A stretch of 64,000 nucleotides of DNA from contig JASANH010000142.1 of NCBI GenBank assembly GCA_030248295.1, positions 186,001 to 250,000 on the forward strand, written 5' to 3'. This stretch comes from Mesodorylaimus sp. YZB2_4 (lineage: Eukaryota > Nematoda > Enoplea > Dorylaimida > Dorylaimidae). The translations under genes were made by a program, and so were the position numbers. The notes beneath the pieces were generated by a model, which did not search any database, was not told the origin of the DNA, and saw only the letters and a program-made list of their open reading frames with translations. This document shows, piece after piece, positions 1-10,142 of the stretch; position 1 is the first letter of the stretch; each line of letters starts with the position of its first letter.

Positions 1-1126
1 CACACCATGCTGTTTTCGGAGTGCTATTGCCAGTTTTGACTGTAGGTTTCGCCCACAGCTTGTCCATATGGTCGAAGTGGATGGCCAGTTTGTTGGTACC
101 GTGGGACGGTCGTGGGTTCTGAGTGGTTTTGGTCTTTGTTGTTTTTGGTACCCCGCGTACGCCCAGGCGGTAGAGCAGTGGGCCGAGCGGGTTGGTGTCC
201 AAAAGCTGCTGCCTCAAGCGTGCATTGAAGTGGAATGCGAGGAGGGGATGGGCGATGGCGTAGATAAGACGTAAGAGGATGGTGGTACGGGCTAGCCAGG
301 CCTTGGTGGGTGTGCCGAGGAGGGAGGCCTTTCGGATATTGCTGATACTGTAGGCGGGGATGTGGGCCAGGAAGTGAAGGGTCATCATGGGCACCACGAT
401 GTAGTTGATCTGGACATTCTGATCGATTAGGAACCGAGATGCCAAGTTGTAGCGGGCTCGATTGATGGACATTGATTTGGCTACGTAGCCATTGTAGAAG
501 TAAATAAAGAGTGTGAGCGCGGCTGCCACGCACTCACTGCTCAAGTAGATCTGGGCCAAGTAAGGCAGGCTTGTGGAGGGCACGAAATTACTTTCGCAAA
601 TTGGTACCTCGTATTCGGCTGACAATGAAGGGATGCCGAAGCCGTTGACCAGAATGGCTACACAATGCGAGACGAGGAGGAGGGCGCAGGCCAGGTAAGG
701 TCGTTTGTGCCAGGTGACACTGTCGTAGTGCTTGTAGATAAGCGTGGCTGTCACGCGTTCGACGCTCAGGGCGATCAGGGTGTAGTTGACGGTGGCTAAT
801 GGCAAGCTGGTGGTGGCCAGGTCGAAGAGCTTACATCGAAGCTGACTCATTTGGTAGGAGCAGAATGCAGAGCTGAGCATGTAACCCGTCTTGGTGATGT
901 TGCCCAGTGATAGCCATATCAGTTGCAAACTGAACTGGCTGAGGAGTAGTCGGAGATTGGCGGGGAATACAGTGACCCGCCAAATGACCAGCATGAGTGC
1001 CAGGTTAGGCATCAGGGCCAAACTAGATGCTGCCAGTTCAGCTGTCATGACGCCTTTATAAATTTTGGATATGATGACGGCCACATCGGCTTCGCAAGTC
1101 GAGTTGGTGGAGTTGGTGCTGGACAT
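1..1126 (-). CDS. Seven-helix chemoreceptor-like GPCR, Sra/Srab/Sre-like, single exon, 3' end cut by window edge
   Basis: An uninterrupted frame of 375 codons starts at ATG 1126-1124 and leaves the window without a stop. Seven hydrophobic segments can be placed at roughly residues 30-50, 57-84, 100-130, 143-165, 187-211, 240-262 and 276-300. Two N-glycosylation sites (N5, N8) lie in the short N-terminus. After helix 3 comes SVERVTATL (121-129), and before helix 6 a loop with RYNLASRFLIDQN (225-237). These resemble the E-R and R-Y-Q-L..E-N motifs of nematode Sra, Srab and Sre serpentine receptors, whose studied members act in sensory cilia. No intron is needed, which is unusual because most nematode receptors of this kind are split. 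The ligand cannot be told. Family assignment is from motif similarity only; another rhodopsin-like GPCR is the alternative. Confidence 0.7.
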   Translation of the reverse strand, partial: MSSTNSTNSTCEADVAVIISKIYKGVMTAELAASSLALMPNLALMLVIWRVTVFPANLRLLLSQFSLQLIWLSLGNITKTGYMLSSAFCSYQMSQLRCKLFDLATTSLPLATVNYTLIALSVERVTATLIYKHYDSVTWHKRPYLACALLLVSHCVAILVNGFGIPSLSAEYEVPICESNFVPSTSLPYLAQIYLSSECVAAALTLFIYFYNGYVAKSMSINRARYNLASRFLIDQNVQINYIVVPMMTLHFLAHIPAYSISNIRKASLLGTPTKAWLARTTILLRLIYAIAHPLLAFHFNARLRQQLLDTNPLGPLLYRLGVRGVPKTTKTKTTQNPRPSHGTNKLAIHFDHMDKLWAKPTVKTGNSTPKTAWC

Positions 1127-2439
1127 ACTGGCGGTAGGAGGACTAGAACACAAATTGTCTCTATTCTTAAAGATTAGTTGTAGGAGGCGAGTCTTCAACG
1201 ATCAGAGAAGTTTCTAAGCGACCGCGCTGTCAGGGCACGAACTACAGCCTATAATCATCGCTGCCTACTTGCTCCTGGCGAGGAGGCATACCTTAGACAA
1301 TTATGATAATGCTCCGTGGACGCTGATCATATCAAAATGGGGTCTATTATCAGGGCGGAAGTGCGTGATAAAGGGAGCAAAGAGGAAAGGTTATGAAAAC
1401 GAAAATCCTCGATGTTGATGTTTTGTCACGAGCTAATGTACCGCAGATCATTAAGTTATCTTTCTGTTCAAAAAATGTTTGAACTGCATGGTCAAGAAAG
1501 CACGCTTATAAGGCAAGGTCATAATCTGGTATATGGGAGGCTGGCCCAACGATCCCGGTCGTGGTCGTGGGTTAAAGAATCAGCCTCTCACGCTAGGTGC
1601 GCACTTAGTGTACAGGGGAGGGTTCGACTCCTGTCGCTAAAAAGTTATAGCTGATTTATGTGTCTCAAGTGTGCTGTATGTTGCTTAAATATGGATGCAG
1701 CATGTCATGGCGTGATCTTAGAAATATGTCCCCATCAGCGTGGTCTCAGATGATGTCGAACTCATGTCAAGCCAGACTGTGACACCAATATTTCCAGTAT
1801 CAGCCTATCGCTCTAGGCGGTATAAAAGTTTCCAGCTAATGCAGCGCAGGTTTCTTTTGGCTCAAGCCTGTTTTGCCTAGCCCGCCAGCAGTCAACCCCT
1901 TTAAGCAAGGATGTGCGGGGACCAGCACACAGAAGCGTCTCCTGTAGGAGCACCTCCACGCTAGGGCATCCTGGACTGGACACTGACTCCCTCGGACAAT
2001 GGCGGGTGGGCTTTGCACCCAGTCGGTGTTCAATAGCCGAAGCTGTCTCCTCGTTTGGCTTCCGTCTCTCTACTAGGAGCACCTCGACAGTCCCGAGTCA
2101 ATCACCCACGAGCCGCACCCGACTTGCAAGTTCGCAAACCGACCTCCGTCACTGGGGATCGAACCTAGGACGAGCCCAGCGCGTCTCCGACTGTCTTCTG
2201 CATAGTAATCGTACAGACGCGGGTTTAAGCTCGATAGCAAGCAGTATTTATTCAGTAATCAGCAATGAGGCTTCAATATCCAGTAGTTCGCTTATAGCCC
2301 AAAAAAATTAGCGCACCATCTAATCCGTTGCATTCTGCTAACGTACAACAGTATAAGTGTCTTTTGGGGCTCCTACTTGTGTATCCCATAGAGAGTTTAT
2401 ATCAACCAAAGTATCCTTCAAAAAGCCCTCCATGTATAA
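1127..2439. other. Gene-poor stretch with tRNA-derived repeat remnants
   Basis: No convincing exon is visible. A tRNA-like block at 1545-1645 (+) has a run like the anticodon arm of tRNA-Glu (CCTCTCACGC) followed by a B-box-like GGTTCGACTCC. A second B-box-like GGTTCGATCCC is read on the minus strand near 2155-2170, within a G+C-rich 1890-2210 block. Both look like remnants of tRNA-derived SINEs. Short frames in this stretch, including 1913-2311 on the plus strand, have no domain and overlap the repeat. Confidence 0.45.
2208..2257 (+). repeat. 50-bp dispersed repeat, copy 1
   Basis: This stretch (beginning AATCGTACAGACGCG and ending TATTTATTCAGT) recurs almost unchanged at 3700-3749. Two substitution clusters differ, around the GGGTTT/GCGTTT and CTCGAT/CTAAAT positions. 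Its function is not known; a fragment of a mobile-element end is the simplest reading. Confidence 0.7.
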
Positions 2440-2721
2440 TCAAAACAAAGCTGAATTCTGCCTAATTTTAAAAGACGATATGTCGGATGGGCTTCCAGCT
2501 GGGATGATTGGGTTATCTCCTTTGTAAACTTTATAGTTGGAGGTGTAATACGCGTTTCCGTAGGCCAGAACCTCACAGCAGGGAGTGATTTTCATCGACC
2601 TGACGGCATCATTCAGGCCATAAGCGAATAGTTCGGGTGTATCCCGACACAGGGTCACTGTTTTGCCTGATCGTGTGTAGTTGTTCTGATCAAAAAGAGT
2701 GACGCAGCAAGTTCTCGGAGC
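2440..2721 (-). CDS. Small beta-gamma-crystallin-like domain protein, probable 3' exon
   Basis: The frame runs on the minus strand to a stop at 2440. The exon probably begins at 2721, just after an acceptor-like ATTGTTTTAG, so the upstream exon with signal peptide or start is not located. An alternative is to read the open frame back to an ATG at 2799, giving 119 residues with a short hydrophobic start. The core has two Greek-key-like halves: VTLFDQNNY followed by a central S-M-K-I, then EVLAYGNAYYTSNYKVYKGDN followed by S-S-F-K-I. The paired aromatic-x-G and late-serine pattern is the hallmark of beta-gamma crystallin motifs. Two vicinal cysteine pairs (TCC, PCC) suggest an extracellular, disulphide-bonded protein. 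The role is unknown. Confidence 0.5.
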   Translation of the reverse strand, partial: APRTCCVTLFDQNNYTRSGKTVTLCRDTPELFAYGLNDAVRSMKITPCCEVLAYGNAYYTSNYKVYKGDNPIIPAGSPSDISSFKIRQNSALF

Positions 2722-3667
2722 TAAAACAATTGCAAAAGATGTGAAACACCTGGCCTCGCAGTCGCAGTGCTCATGAAGTAGCAGGAATAATTGAAACATA
2801 AGAAAGGTGGAAAGGTCCCACCATCAAAACAGCGATCGTGCTTGCGCAGTGTCTAGTGTTGATATACTGCACTCGTAGATATCCATATCTATATCTAAAA
2901 AAAGGTCATATTTTTTGAGATATGAATATCAATATCGCATCTATATCTGTATCTTTCCGGAAATGAATATCTATATTCATATCTTATCTTTTTGGAGCCG
3001 AGATATGCATTCGAGATATGAATTTAAAAATCCTCTGGAAATCCAAAGTCGCGAATATGTGCACAGCTTGCATCACCTTAACCTTTCCCTGGTCAAATTT
3101 GCGGACTCATACTCTACAGGACGGGGTCCACACTTAATAAGTCATTTTTGATCGATATCTCCCGAGCCGATCGAAATATCGCGAAATCCCATCGTAGGGT
3201 TTGGGGTATAATGTCCCGCATGCTGGGGTCAAACTTCATCGAAATCCGTCAAACGGTGCCCGAATGGCGCCGAAAAACCTTCCCAGAACTATATAGACCT
3301 CGTTTGTAACGCAAAGTACTGTAGTTTTTAGAACCGCGAGAACTATCTTCTAGCACAGGCATCGTACAGTAGCTACTCGATATAACTAACAGTTTGACCA
3401 GGAAAGGGAAGTAAATTTTGAATATTTTCAGAAAGATTATTCCGTTGGCATGTTGGACGGGCTTATTCACAGTCTAGCCGAGCCAACTGAACAACTTCAG
3501 CGAGCTGGCTGAGCTGACCGGAGCTGAACTAGCTGCGAGAAGTTGACGTTTAGTTCACGTTGAATTTGCGATTTCTTCAGCCTGACAATGTTGCTTGTTT
3601 GTGCTGCATTCACATTGACTCACGATCAGATCTCATGCAGCTGGGTCATCTTGGGAGCGGTGCAGCA

Positions 3668-3806
3668 ACTCGATCATCTTGGCTGGCCAAGCTAGTAATT
3701 AATCGTACAGACGCGCGTTTAAGCTAAATAGCAAGCAGTATTTATTCAGTTCATCTTGGCTGGCCAAGACGAATTAAGCTAGCTTGGCCAGCCAAGATGA
3801 TCGAGT
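3668..3806. repeat. Perfect 28-bp inverted repeat with 83-bp spacer
   Basis: The left arm 3668-3695 (ACTCGATCATCTTGG...AAGCTAG) is the exact reverse complement of the right arm 3779-3806. Each arm contains the self-complementary 12-mer TTGGCTGGCCAA or its equivalent, and a third copy of that 12-mer sits in the spacer at about 3755-3770. The spacer also holds the 50-bp dispersed repeat (3700-3749). Transcribed, the region would fold into a strong hairpin. It could be a fold-back element or a recent local inversion duplication. Confidence 0.85.
3700..3749 (+). repeat. 50-bp dispersed repeat, copy 2
   Basis: This is the second copy of the sequence at 2208-2257, in the same orientation, lying inside the spacer of the 28-bp inverted repeat. 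Confidence 0.7.
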
Positions 3807-5066
3807 CCATGCGGTTCTAATGTGGCGAAGCTTCGTAAGTTATGCGGTCGCTGCTTCTTTGCTCAGTTTTAATGGGCCTGCAACAGCTGTGAACCCGCTG
3901 TGTATGGGACGAGTAAAAAAGAGTCTTCTTTTGCTCGCAATTATCCAGATTTTTATCAAATAATTGGGATTTTGAAGTTTTATTATCTATATCTCAAATA
4001 AATTCATATCTTTTCAAAATATATGATGTGAATATCTATATCCATATTTTTTCCAAGTTCATAGCAACTCTGGAAGTGTCAAGCGAACAGTGTGATTGTG
4101 CAGCGACAGAAGCGTATGAAGGTACGAGTAAATCAGTGGTTAGAGAATCGCGTGTCACTGCAGCCCTTTCAGTATGACCTGGTATGCTTACCAGCACATT
4201 TGAGTCCAACGCCTAACGCCGACGATCTGCGAGCCGTCGGTAGCGCTATTGAAAGTGCTGCACCAGCTGCTGCAGCCGCGGGCCAGTAATCGCCGCCTTT
4301 CTTTTTTTTTACAGACAACCCCTTTCTCGTAGTTCGTGGGGTACTCCAAGCAGCAAATATCAAGCGATAAGTGATACCTAAACAAAACTAGTATCCGCTA
4401 CAAGACGAGGAACTAATCGAAAGATTTGTGCTTACGTGGTGACATCTATTAGTTTGATGTCCTGAAGAACTCCATTGCCAGATGGACATTTTAAGACATC
4501 CTTTGCCGTTTCAGCGATATCGATTTTGCTTATGGCCCCACTTGGTTCCCAGTCCACCGTTTTGCAAACAGAGAACCGCGTTTTACTTTGAGTGCAACAT
4601 TTTCGTTGCAAGCTTAACGAAAGCTACTACAGTATCGCAACCTACAATACACCACGAACTTGGCTCCAGTGCAGACTTACCTTTTACCACCAGCGTTAAG
4701 GTTTGGTGTGCGCGTTGCTCTATTTTGGTTTTCTTCCTTGACTGGGTTGGAGAAAGTAATATTTGTTGTTACTACTCCCTCTTTTCCCCATTTTTTGCTT
4801 TTTGTTATTTCATCACATGATTTGCTACTCCACGAGCACTCCTACAAAAGACAGAGCGCAATTTTAAAATGTAATTCGATAATAAAGGCGGTAGATCTCA
4901 CATCAGGACAAATCGGATAGGCTCGAGAACTGCAAGTGACTTTGTAATCGCCGTTTTGTGTAATGTTAAGAGCAGCTACGGGATGGCCGCCTTCGCAGGC
5001 GAGACTGCATTTTGACATGCGTAAGACGAGGATAAACCATACCGGCGCTGTGAATGCCAGACAATC

Positions 5067-5671
5067 TCACATGTGCCTGTCCCAGACACGAACTCTGAAT
5101 GTTCGGCAACGTGGCTGCGTACAGTATGGAGCCCCTATCTGGAGACAGTCTGAGTATTTTTGATTTGGAAAACATGAGTGACGATAATTATAATTTATTG
5201 CCATTTCGTTTCAACATTATTCAAAATTTTAGGCTTGAAAAATATACTGCTTCAATAAATCATTGAAATAATGGATTCTGACTGACAGTATTTCACTATG
5301 GGAATCCTGTTATTTTCGGATCAAGAATTTGCCTGCGGCAAGACGGTGTGAAATTTATTTCACCAGTATTTGTCTTCCATCACTAGCGAATAACAAAAAG
5401 TGACAGTCATACTCAAAGCGCGTTATGCCTTTTAAAAACGCATTTTAGCTTAATTTTAGGGTATTGTTTTTTTACCTTCTTTCTCACCGGCATATCGAAG
5501 AATACATATAGCCATCAACAGACCAGTATGATTCTTATTGATTAGAAATTTCCCAGATCCGTCCTCTTGCAGTTGCTTCTGCAGGGTCTTTAACGTTAGA
5601 CGAGTACCGTGTGACATTTGCTCAGCGGCATTAGGCTTCTCGTATGTGCCCATATTGTCATCGCCATGCAT
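5067..5671 (-). CDS. Hypothetical small two-exon protein (92 aa)
   Basis: Exon 1 (5671-5476) opens with ATG and ends at GAAG|GTAAAA in phase 1. The next good acceptor (AAATACTCAG, exon from 5149) is phase-compatible and gives a frame to TGA at 5069-5067. The joined product is 92 residues, charged at the start and cysteine- and arginine-containing at the end (..YCTQPRCRTFRVRVWDRHM). I recognise no family. The second exon also has another open frame that is not phase-compatible with this donor, so the 3' structure is uncertain. It may not be a gene at all. Confidence 0.25.
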
Positions 5672-7083
5672 TTTAGCGTGCTAATTAATTTTGTTTTTTA
5701 CTTGGCGCTCCTGTATTTGTATCTGCTGGACCCGACAACGAGGTCATAGATGAGGATCGACTTTGCACAACCGACCGAGTAATCTGATAACGCAATGCTC
5801 CCAACCTACTATCTGCGACGAAGCTAAGGTTTGATGGAAAGCCAGGTGCACTTTCAGAGCATAAGAGGATCTATGGCTGCTTTTTAGACATGCGCGGTAT
5901 CATTCAGTGCGACATGCCTGGACAAATTGCAGTATTTGGCTGGGATGCAAGAATTGCCAGGCGGAAGGTATATAAGGGTGTTTTCTCATGTGCTACTTGT
6001 GCCCTGATAAGATTAATGTTCAACATACCATCCACTTGCCACAAGTCAACGGCGAAGAATCTTGTCACCATTATGATATCATGGATAATCAGCTGAATCG
6101 CGCACACCATGCCCAAATTTGGTGACGATTCCACGTAACAGATCTACTGCAACTAAACTAGTAGCTAAGCATACTACACCGAAGCCTGTTAACCATATCC
6201 CAGAGAAAACCATATTTGAACTCGCAGAGAAACTTCTGACAATATGATCGAGGCTGGTCCCAGATATTTCGAGATCGAGTGTCAGCACCAGTCAACAGTG
6301 TTTGTCAAAGTCATAAAAAAGATTAATTTCAGATGCCTGCCATACTGTGATAATCTTTTACTACGTTACTTCATTCCAAGAGCGGCACAGTTCCCCGTGG
6401 CCTGGTGTGTTAGGCGTCTGCCTCTCACGCCAGGTGCGCAGTTACGGTCGAGTGTTCGACTCGCGGGCCGGTAAATCATTTTGTGAAAAATGTGTCCCTT
6501 CACCCTCGAGTGCGCATAAGGGTTTTGTGATTTGGTAAAACATGAACATGAACAGTTTAGTGTGGTTCATCGTAATCTACTGTGACCACTAGAAGACCAA
6601 CGGCAAACCATCATACCCAGCACCAAAAAAGTGCACCTCAGGCAAATAAAGGTGAGTGTACTCTACTGCAACCATTTAAACCTTGCCTGTCTTGTCAGAA
6701 TGTGTTTCTACTGAACTAACCTTGTGTGCTATATTACCCACTAGAAAGTTACAGATGCAACCATTTGGGCAGCAAGTATAAGTTTGCTTACATTCCGTAA
6801 ATCCGCACTTGTATCCCCCTTACAACCTCTGTCGTGTCTCTTTGTAATCGTTTAGGCCTGGGGTAACTAACAGGGATAGCAGGTTTTATGGTAACATCTA
6901 ACCTTACCGATTGAGGGCTTAGGTCCTGTCCAAGGTTATATGGTCCAGGCGCAGGGCTGCAAGGTCCACGGTTTCCAAGGTTATATGTTATATCCAAGTC
7001 CGTACCATGCATAAGTAATCTCGCCTAGCTGTTGATGGCGCTTATGAGAAAATACACTTGCCATCATGCAAGTTTTGTTTTAG
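5672..7083. other. Intergenic or 5' intron of the Hint gene
   Basis: The exon that begins at 7084 needs an upstream exon supplying one codon base, so the start of the Hint gene should lie here or further left, but I could not identify it. A SINE occupies 6391-6556. A plus-strand frame from 5890 ending near a GTATAT at about 5968 was considered as a first exon and not accepted. Confidence 0.35.
6391..6556 (+). mobile_element. tRNA-Glu-derived SINE, copy A
   Basis: The head reads like a degenerate tRNA: an A-box-like GGCCTGGTGTGTTAGGC, a CTGCCTCTCACGCC anticodon arm with CTC, and a B-box-like TGTTCGACTCG. The tail (..AATGTGTCCC..CCTCGAGTGCGCATA..TGGTAAAACATGAACATGA) is shared with the copy at 11721-11893 on the opposite strand and, in part, with 26844-26958. 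The tRNA-Glu origin follows from the CTC anticodon and the CTAGTGGTTAGG-like D-arm. Pol III transcription is inferred, not shown. Confidence 0.75.
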
Positions 7084-8225
7084 ACAGAAAGAATGTCAAA
7101 GAAACGCCTCATAAGAAAGGCCTATTTGGTCGCGCCGTCGGGTCTGGTCATGGCTGTTTCAGTGGAGATATGACTATAATAACACCACATGGGAAGAAGA
7201 AACTGAATGCACTGCACGTGGGCGATGAGGTAAGATTTCAAATCTTAGAGACTTCTAAAATTCTAAATTCTTCGGGGGGAGCTCGAGGGATCAGACGAAT
7301 CTGACCAAGAGGTTTGCGACTGCACACCCACCCTCTCGCCCAGCACCACTTTCAGTGTACCAGCAATTCAGCCTGAGACGCGAGCGATTCTGCTCGCCAT
7401 CAGACCTACTCGTGCAAGGCCAATACAGCTCGGACTTTCGGGTTCGCCGGAGGATAGATGAATCGAAAATAAATATATCGATCCTAGGATCGACATGCAA
7501 TCCCCCCTTTCCCGAGGGGATGTTCCACCAAATAAGTGGGGAACTTTCTCACCCCCCGTACTGGAAAGGGGTTCTTGATCCATCGCCTCCACATTGGCGA
7601 ACTAAGGTCCCGTCATCATGAGCCAACTTATGATGACCCGACCCTACCCGTGCTCAGTTAGTCGAGCCCCGCTTAATTCTGACACCTCTTATCGAATTTA
7701 TATATGAATGCGAACGCCGTCACCCGTGGAACCATCGACCACGCATGAATGGAATCCATATTCATAACCCTGCTGATATTTAGCCACTCAACTACTACTA
7801 GCCGGAGCTGATTTCGTAGCTTCTCGTGTTACCAGTTGCGCCCCGAGGAGAAGGTTTAAGCTTTTTCAGGTACTGGCGTTGACATCAGAAAAGTATCGTC
7901 AGTTTCAATCAATCGAATGGTTCTTTCATCGGGATCACGATCATGAAATGCAGTACATCAACTTGAAAACGAAATGCTCATCGTTCATCATAACTTCGAA
8001 GCACCTGATCCCAGTCACACCATGCACATTGGACCTGATCAGTATAAAACATATGGACGAATCGGTCATGCCCCGTTCTGTGTTCGCTTCTGTATCACAG
8101 TTGGCTCATGCATAGCAGTGCAGGCGAATAGTGGCTCCAGCTTCCAAGCTGATCCTGTTGTTAGCTTATCGATCGAACGGGAGACCGTCGCATTTTCTCC
8201 GATCACCAATCATGGCACAGTGTAA
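7084..8225 (+). CDS. Hint (Hog) domain protein, hedgehog-related, with apparent frameshift; N-terminus not found
   Basis: Exon 7084-7229 follows GTTTTGTTTTAG and ends GATGAG|GTAAGA. It encodes ..GSGHGCFSGDMTIITPHG..NALHVGDE, the start of a Hint autoprocessing domain with the catalytic cysteine (C of GHGC-F-S-G-D). Exon 2 from 7870 continues in phase with VLAL..FFHRDHDHEMQYINLKT and IITSKHLIPV, matching the T-x-x-H-L block of Hog domains. At about 8090 the frame appears to shift: the first frame stops at 8113-8115, while another frame gives VGSCIAVQ and then VVSLSIERETVAFSPITNHGT, the expected end of the Hog core, before a stop at 8223-8225 or a possible GTGTAA donor. In nematodes such domains sit in warthog, groundhog and quahog proteins, where the module cleaves the chain and attaches sterol. 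Either a sequence error, a decayed gene or unusual splicing explains the shift. Confidence 0.65.
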
Positions 8226-9837
8226 AATAAGGAACCAAAAAGAGAACCTGGAACCAACGCACTGTTCACGCCACATTGATTAACATCCGTCGAGTGATTG
8301 AATCATTCTGGCGAATAATCAGTGGCGACAATGTTGGAGCACAAAATATGGAAGAGAAAGATATCCCTGAGAGTCTGATATTTTTGTTGCAGATAAAAAA
8401 AACTGGTTTTGCCAAGCCAGGTTTATAACTAACATTCAAAACCGTTGGGACTTCGTCGAAGAAATTAATTTTAGTTTAGAACAGAAAATCTTAAGTAATC
8501 TTCCCTGTGAGAGAAACCAGCCGTGATAAAAAAAATTAGAAGAGAAAACTGTCCATAATGAATTGGCTTTAATTGTGCCTTAACTTATACTGGAAATGTC
8601 ATAGCGTATGGTTTCTTTGCTGAATTATTTTCTTCATACGAATATCTGCAATTGGTACAGGTTAATATCAGTCATGATTTGCATAGGAAAATAGTTCCTA
8701 GTTTTGTGCTCACACGCAAGCCCTATGCCATGCGTTTTTTGAGCTCTCGAAGCTGTTGCGTCTTGAATACAGGTATTGCAATTCTCGCAATCTGAGTTCA
8801 CGCGAGTCATTCATGTGTGGCGGTCAAATCTCATTAATCTAAACAGATCCAGAGTTTTTTTGCAATATATATACATAATTTTTGCCCGTTTTCCTCTTGA
8901 AAGTGCAATATGTTGAAAAGCTCTGCTGGAGATTAGATCGGAGCTTCACATGTACGCACATGTGAAACAAGCTAGGCCAATATTTAAAGCTTGTTTTGAA
9001 ATTTAGGATTATGAGGCAGTTAATTCATGGCGTGTATGTCATCATAGGATTCGAGTACGTAGGCCAACCCAACTTACCTGATGCCATTCACACTGTAGGT
9101 GTGCAAAAATCTTGAAGTCAAAAATATGTGGGCCTAACAAAATAAGGCTTTCAAAGTGAGAATACATATGGAAATTAGGTGTGTATTTACATTGATATCA
9201 TTTGAACCAGTTAGTTTCGAAGGCGTAAACTATCAGATCCGCATGTAAATCGGTCAAACTACTGGTAAATTCGCGCTTTACCTTGGGCAACTGGTACAAA
9301 GTCAGTCGGGTATTGGAAGGATTCCTGATAGCCAGATATGTCTTCAATAAAACTTACTATACGATGAAAAGAAATTAATGTCCTCCTACAAATTTTTCTG
9401 AGCCCCTCCGCGACATGTCAGTGGCAGTCGACGAGGTGAAGATTTAAATTTTCGGCCAAATGCAGTATGGGGAACGTGGCTTTCTGCACTGATTATCATG
9501 ACTATTCAACTTATTGAATGGAAACTTGGCGGTTGTGTCTTGACTGTCAGCACCAACCATCGTACTGTCTTTTATGCAGTCTTTTAAAACATTTTACTAT
9601 GTCTTTATGGAATTCGTTAGCTGAGGATGTTGTTTTTTCTTCTCTCAGTAATTTTGATTCGACTGTTCGTTCGATGGCTTTTAACCCATAATTTCTTTTT
9701 TCCCCATGTTTTCTTATCCAGTTTGTGTCTGCCCTAGAAAGTGCGCACTTGGTGCTTTTGGTCGCAGTAAAGCTCGAATTTGAACAACTTGTTTGCCGCT
9801 CCGTCGCGACCAGTGTGCAACAGTAAAAGATGGTCTC
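8226..9837. other. Gene-poor AT-rich stretch
   Basis: If the Hint gene continues past a donor at about 8221, its last exon, expected to carry a V-x-G-V-x-A-S-C-Y motif, should be here, but I did not find it. A 126-codon minus-strand frame at 9547-9927 overlaps the repeat arm described next and has no recognisable domain. Confidence 0.4.
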
Positions 9838-9962
9838 GGTGATGCGTCTGACACCTGCAGATGCCGCTAGAGTATACAGACTATGGAGCAACACAAGTCT
9901 AGTCTGATTCATTGATACACCCACCACAAGGGACAGCGCGCACCAATACAGTAGCTGTTATA
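9838..9962 (-). repeat. Left arm of inverted repeat flanking the VWA gene
   Basis: Read on the minus strand, this segment aligns with 11410-11535 on the plus strand. Shared blocks include GTGGTGGGTGTA, TCAGACT.GACTTGTGT, CTCCATAGTCT and CTAGCGGCATCTGC, interrupted by substitutions and small gaps. Weaker similarity continues outward on both sides, to about 9795 and 9985. The arm ends about 180 bp before the start codon of the gene at 10143. Confidence 0.75.
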
Positions 9963-10142
9963 GTTTTAATATCAGGTACCTTCCTGCCACTGCGAACCCC
10001 ACAACCTTCCCATAGGCAATGCAATGTAAAGACACACCGTTCCTGGGATGCGGATCTCCGTCATTACCTGTCTGGTTCGATCCGACGACGGCGATCCCCG
10101 AATCTGGTGGGCGCATTGCGTTGATCGGAATCGAAAGCAGAA

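Larger units (their letters stand above)
2800..5066. other. AT-rich gene-poor stretch with inverted repeat
   Basis: No exon is supported. AT-rich blocks of repeated ATATC/GATAT occur at about 2870-3020 and 3985-4065. Between them lie a perfect 28-bp inverted repeat and the second copy of a 50-bp repeat. The two AT-rich blocks might be the ends of one decayed element of about 1.2 kb, but I could not align them convincingly. Confidence 0.4.

Noticed and set aside
24..533. 169-codon minus-strand frame
   Set aside because: It overlaps the receptor frame in another phase and has no domain; the receptor frame shows seven helices and family motifs.
5890..5970. First exon of the Hint gene at the frame starting 5890
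   Set aside because: No signal peptide and no compatible donor of the needed phase; similarity to any hedgehog-related N-terminal domain is not visible.
9547..9927. 126-codon minus-strand frame upstream of the VWA gene
   Set aside because: No recognisable domain, and its first third lies in the repeat arm 9838-9962; it may be chance or transposon-derived.
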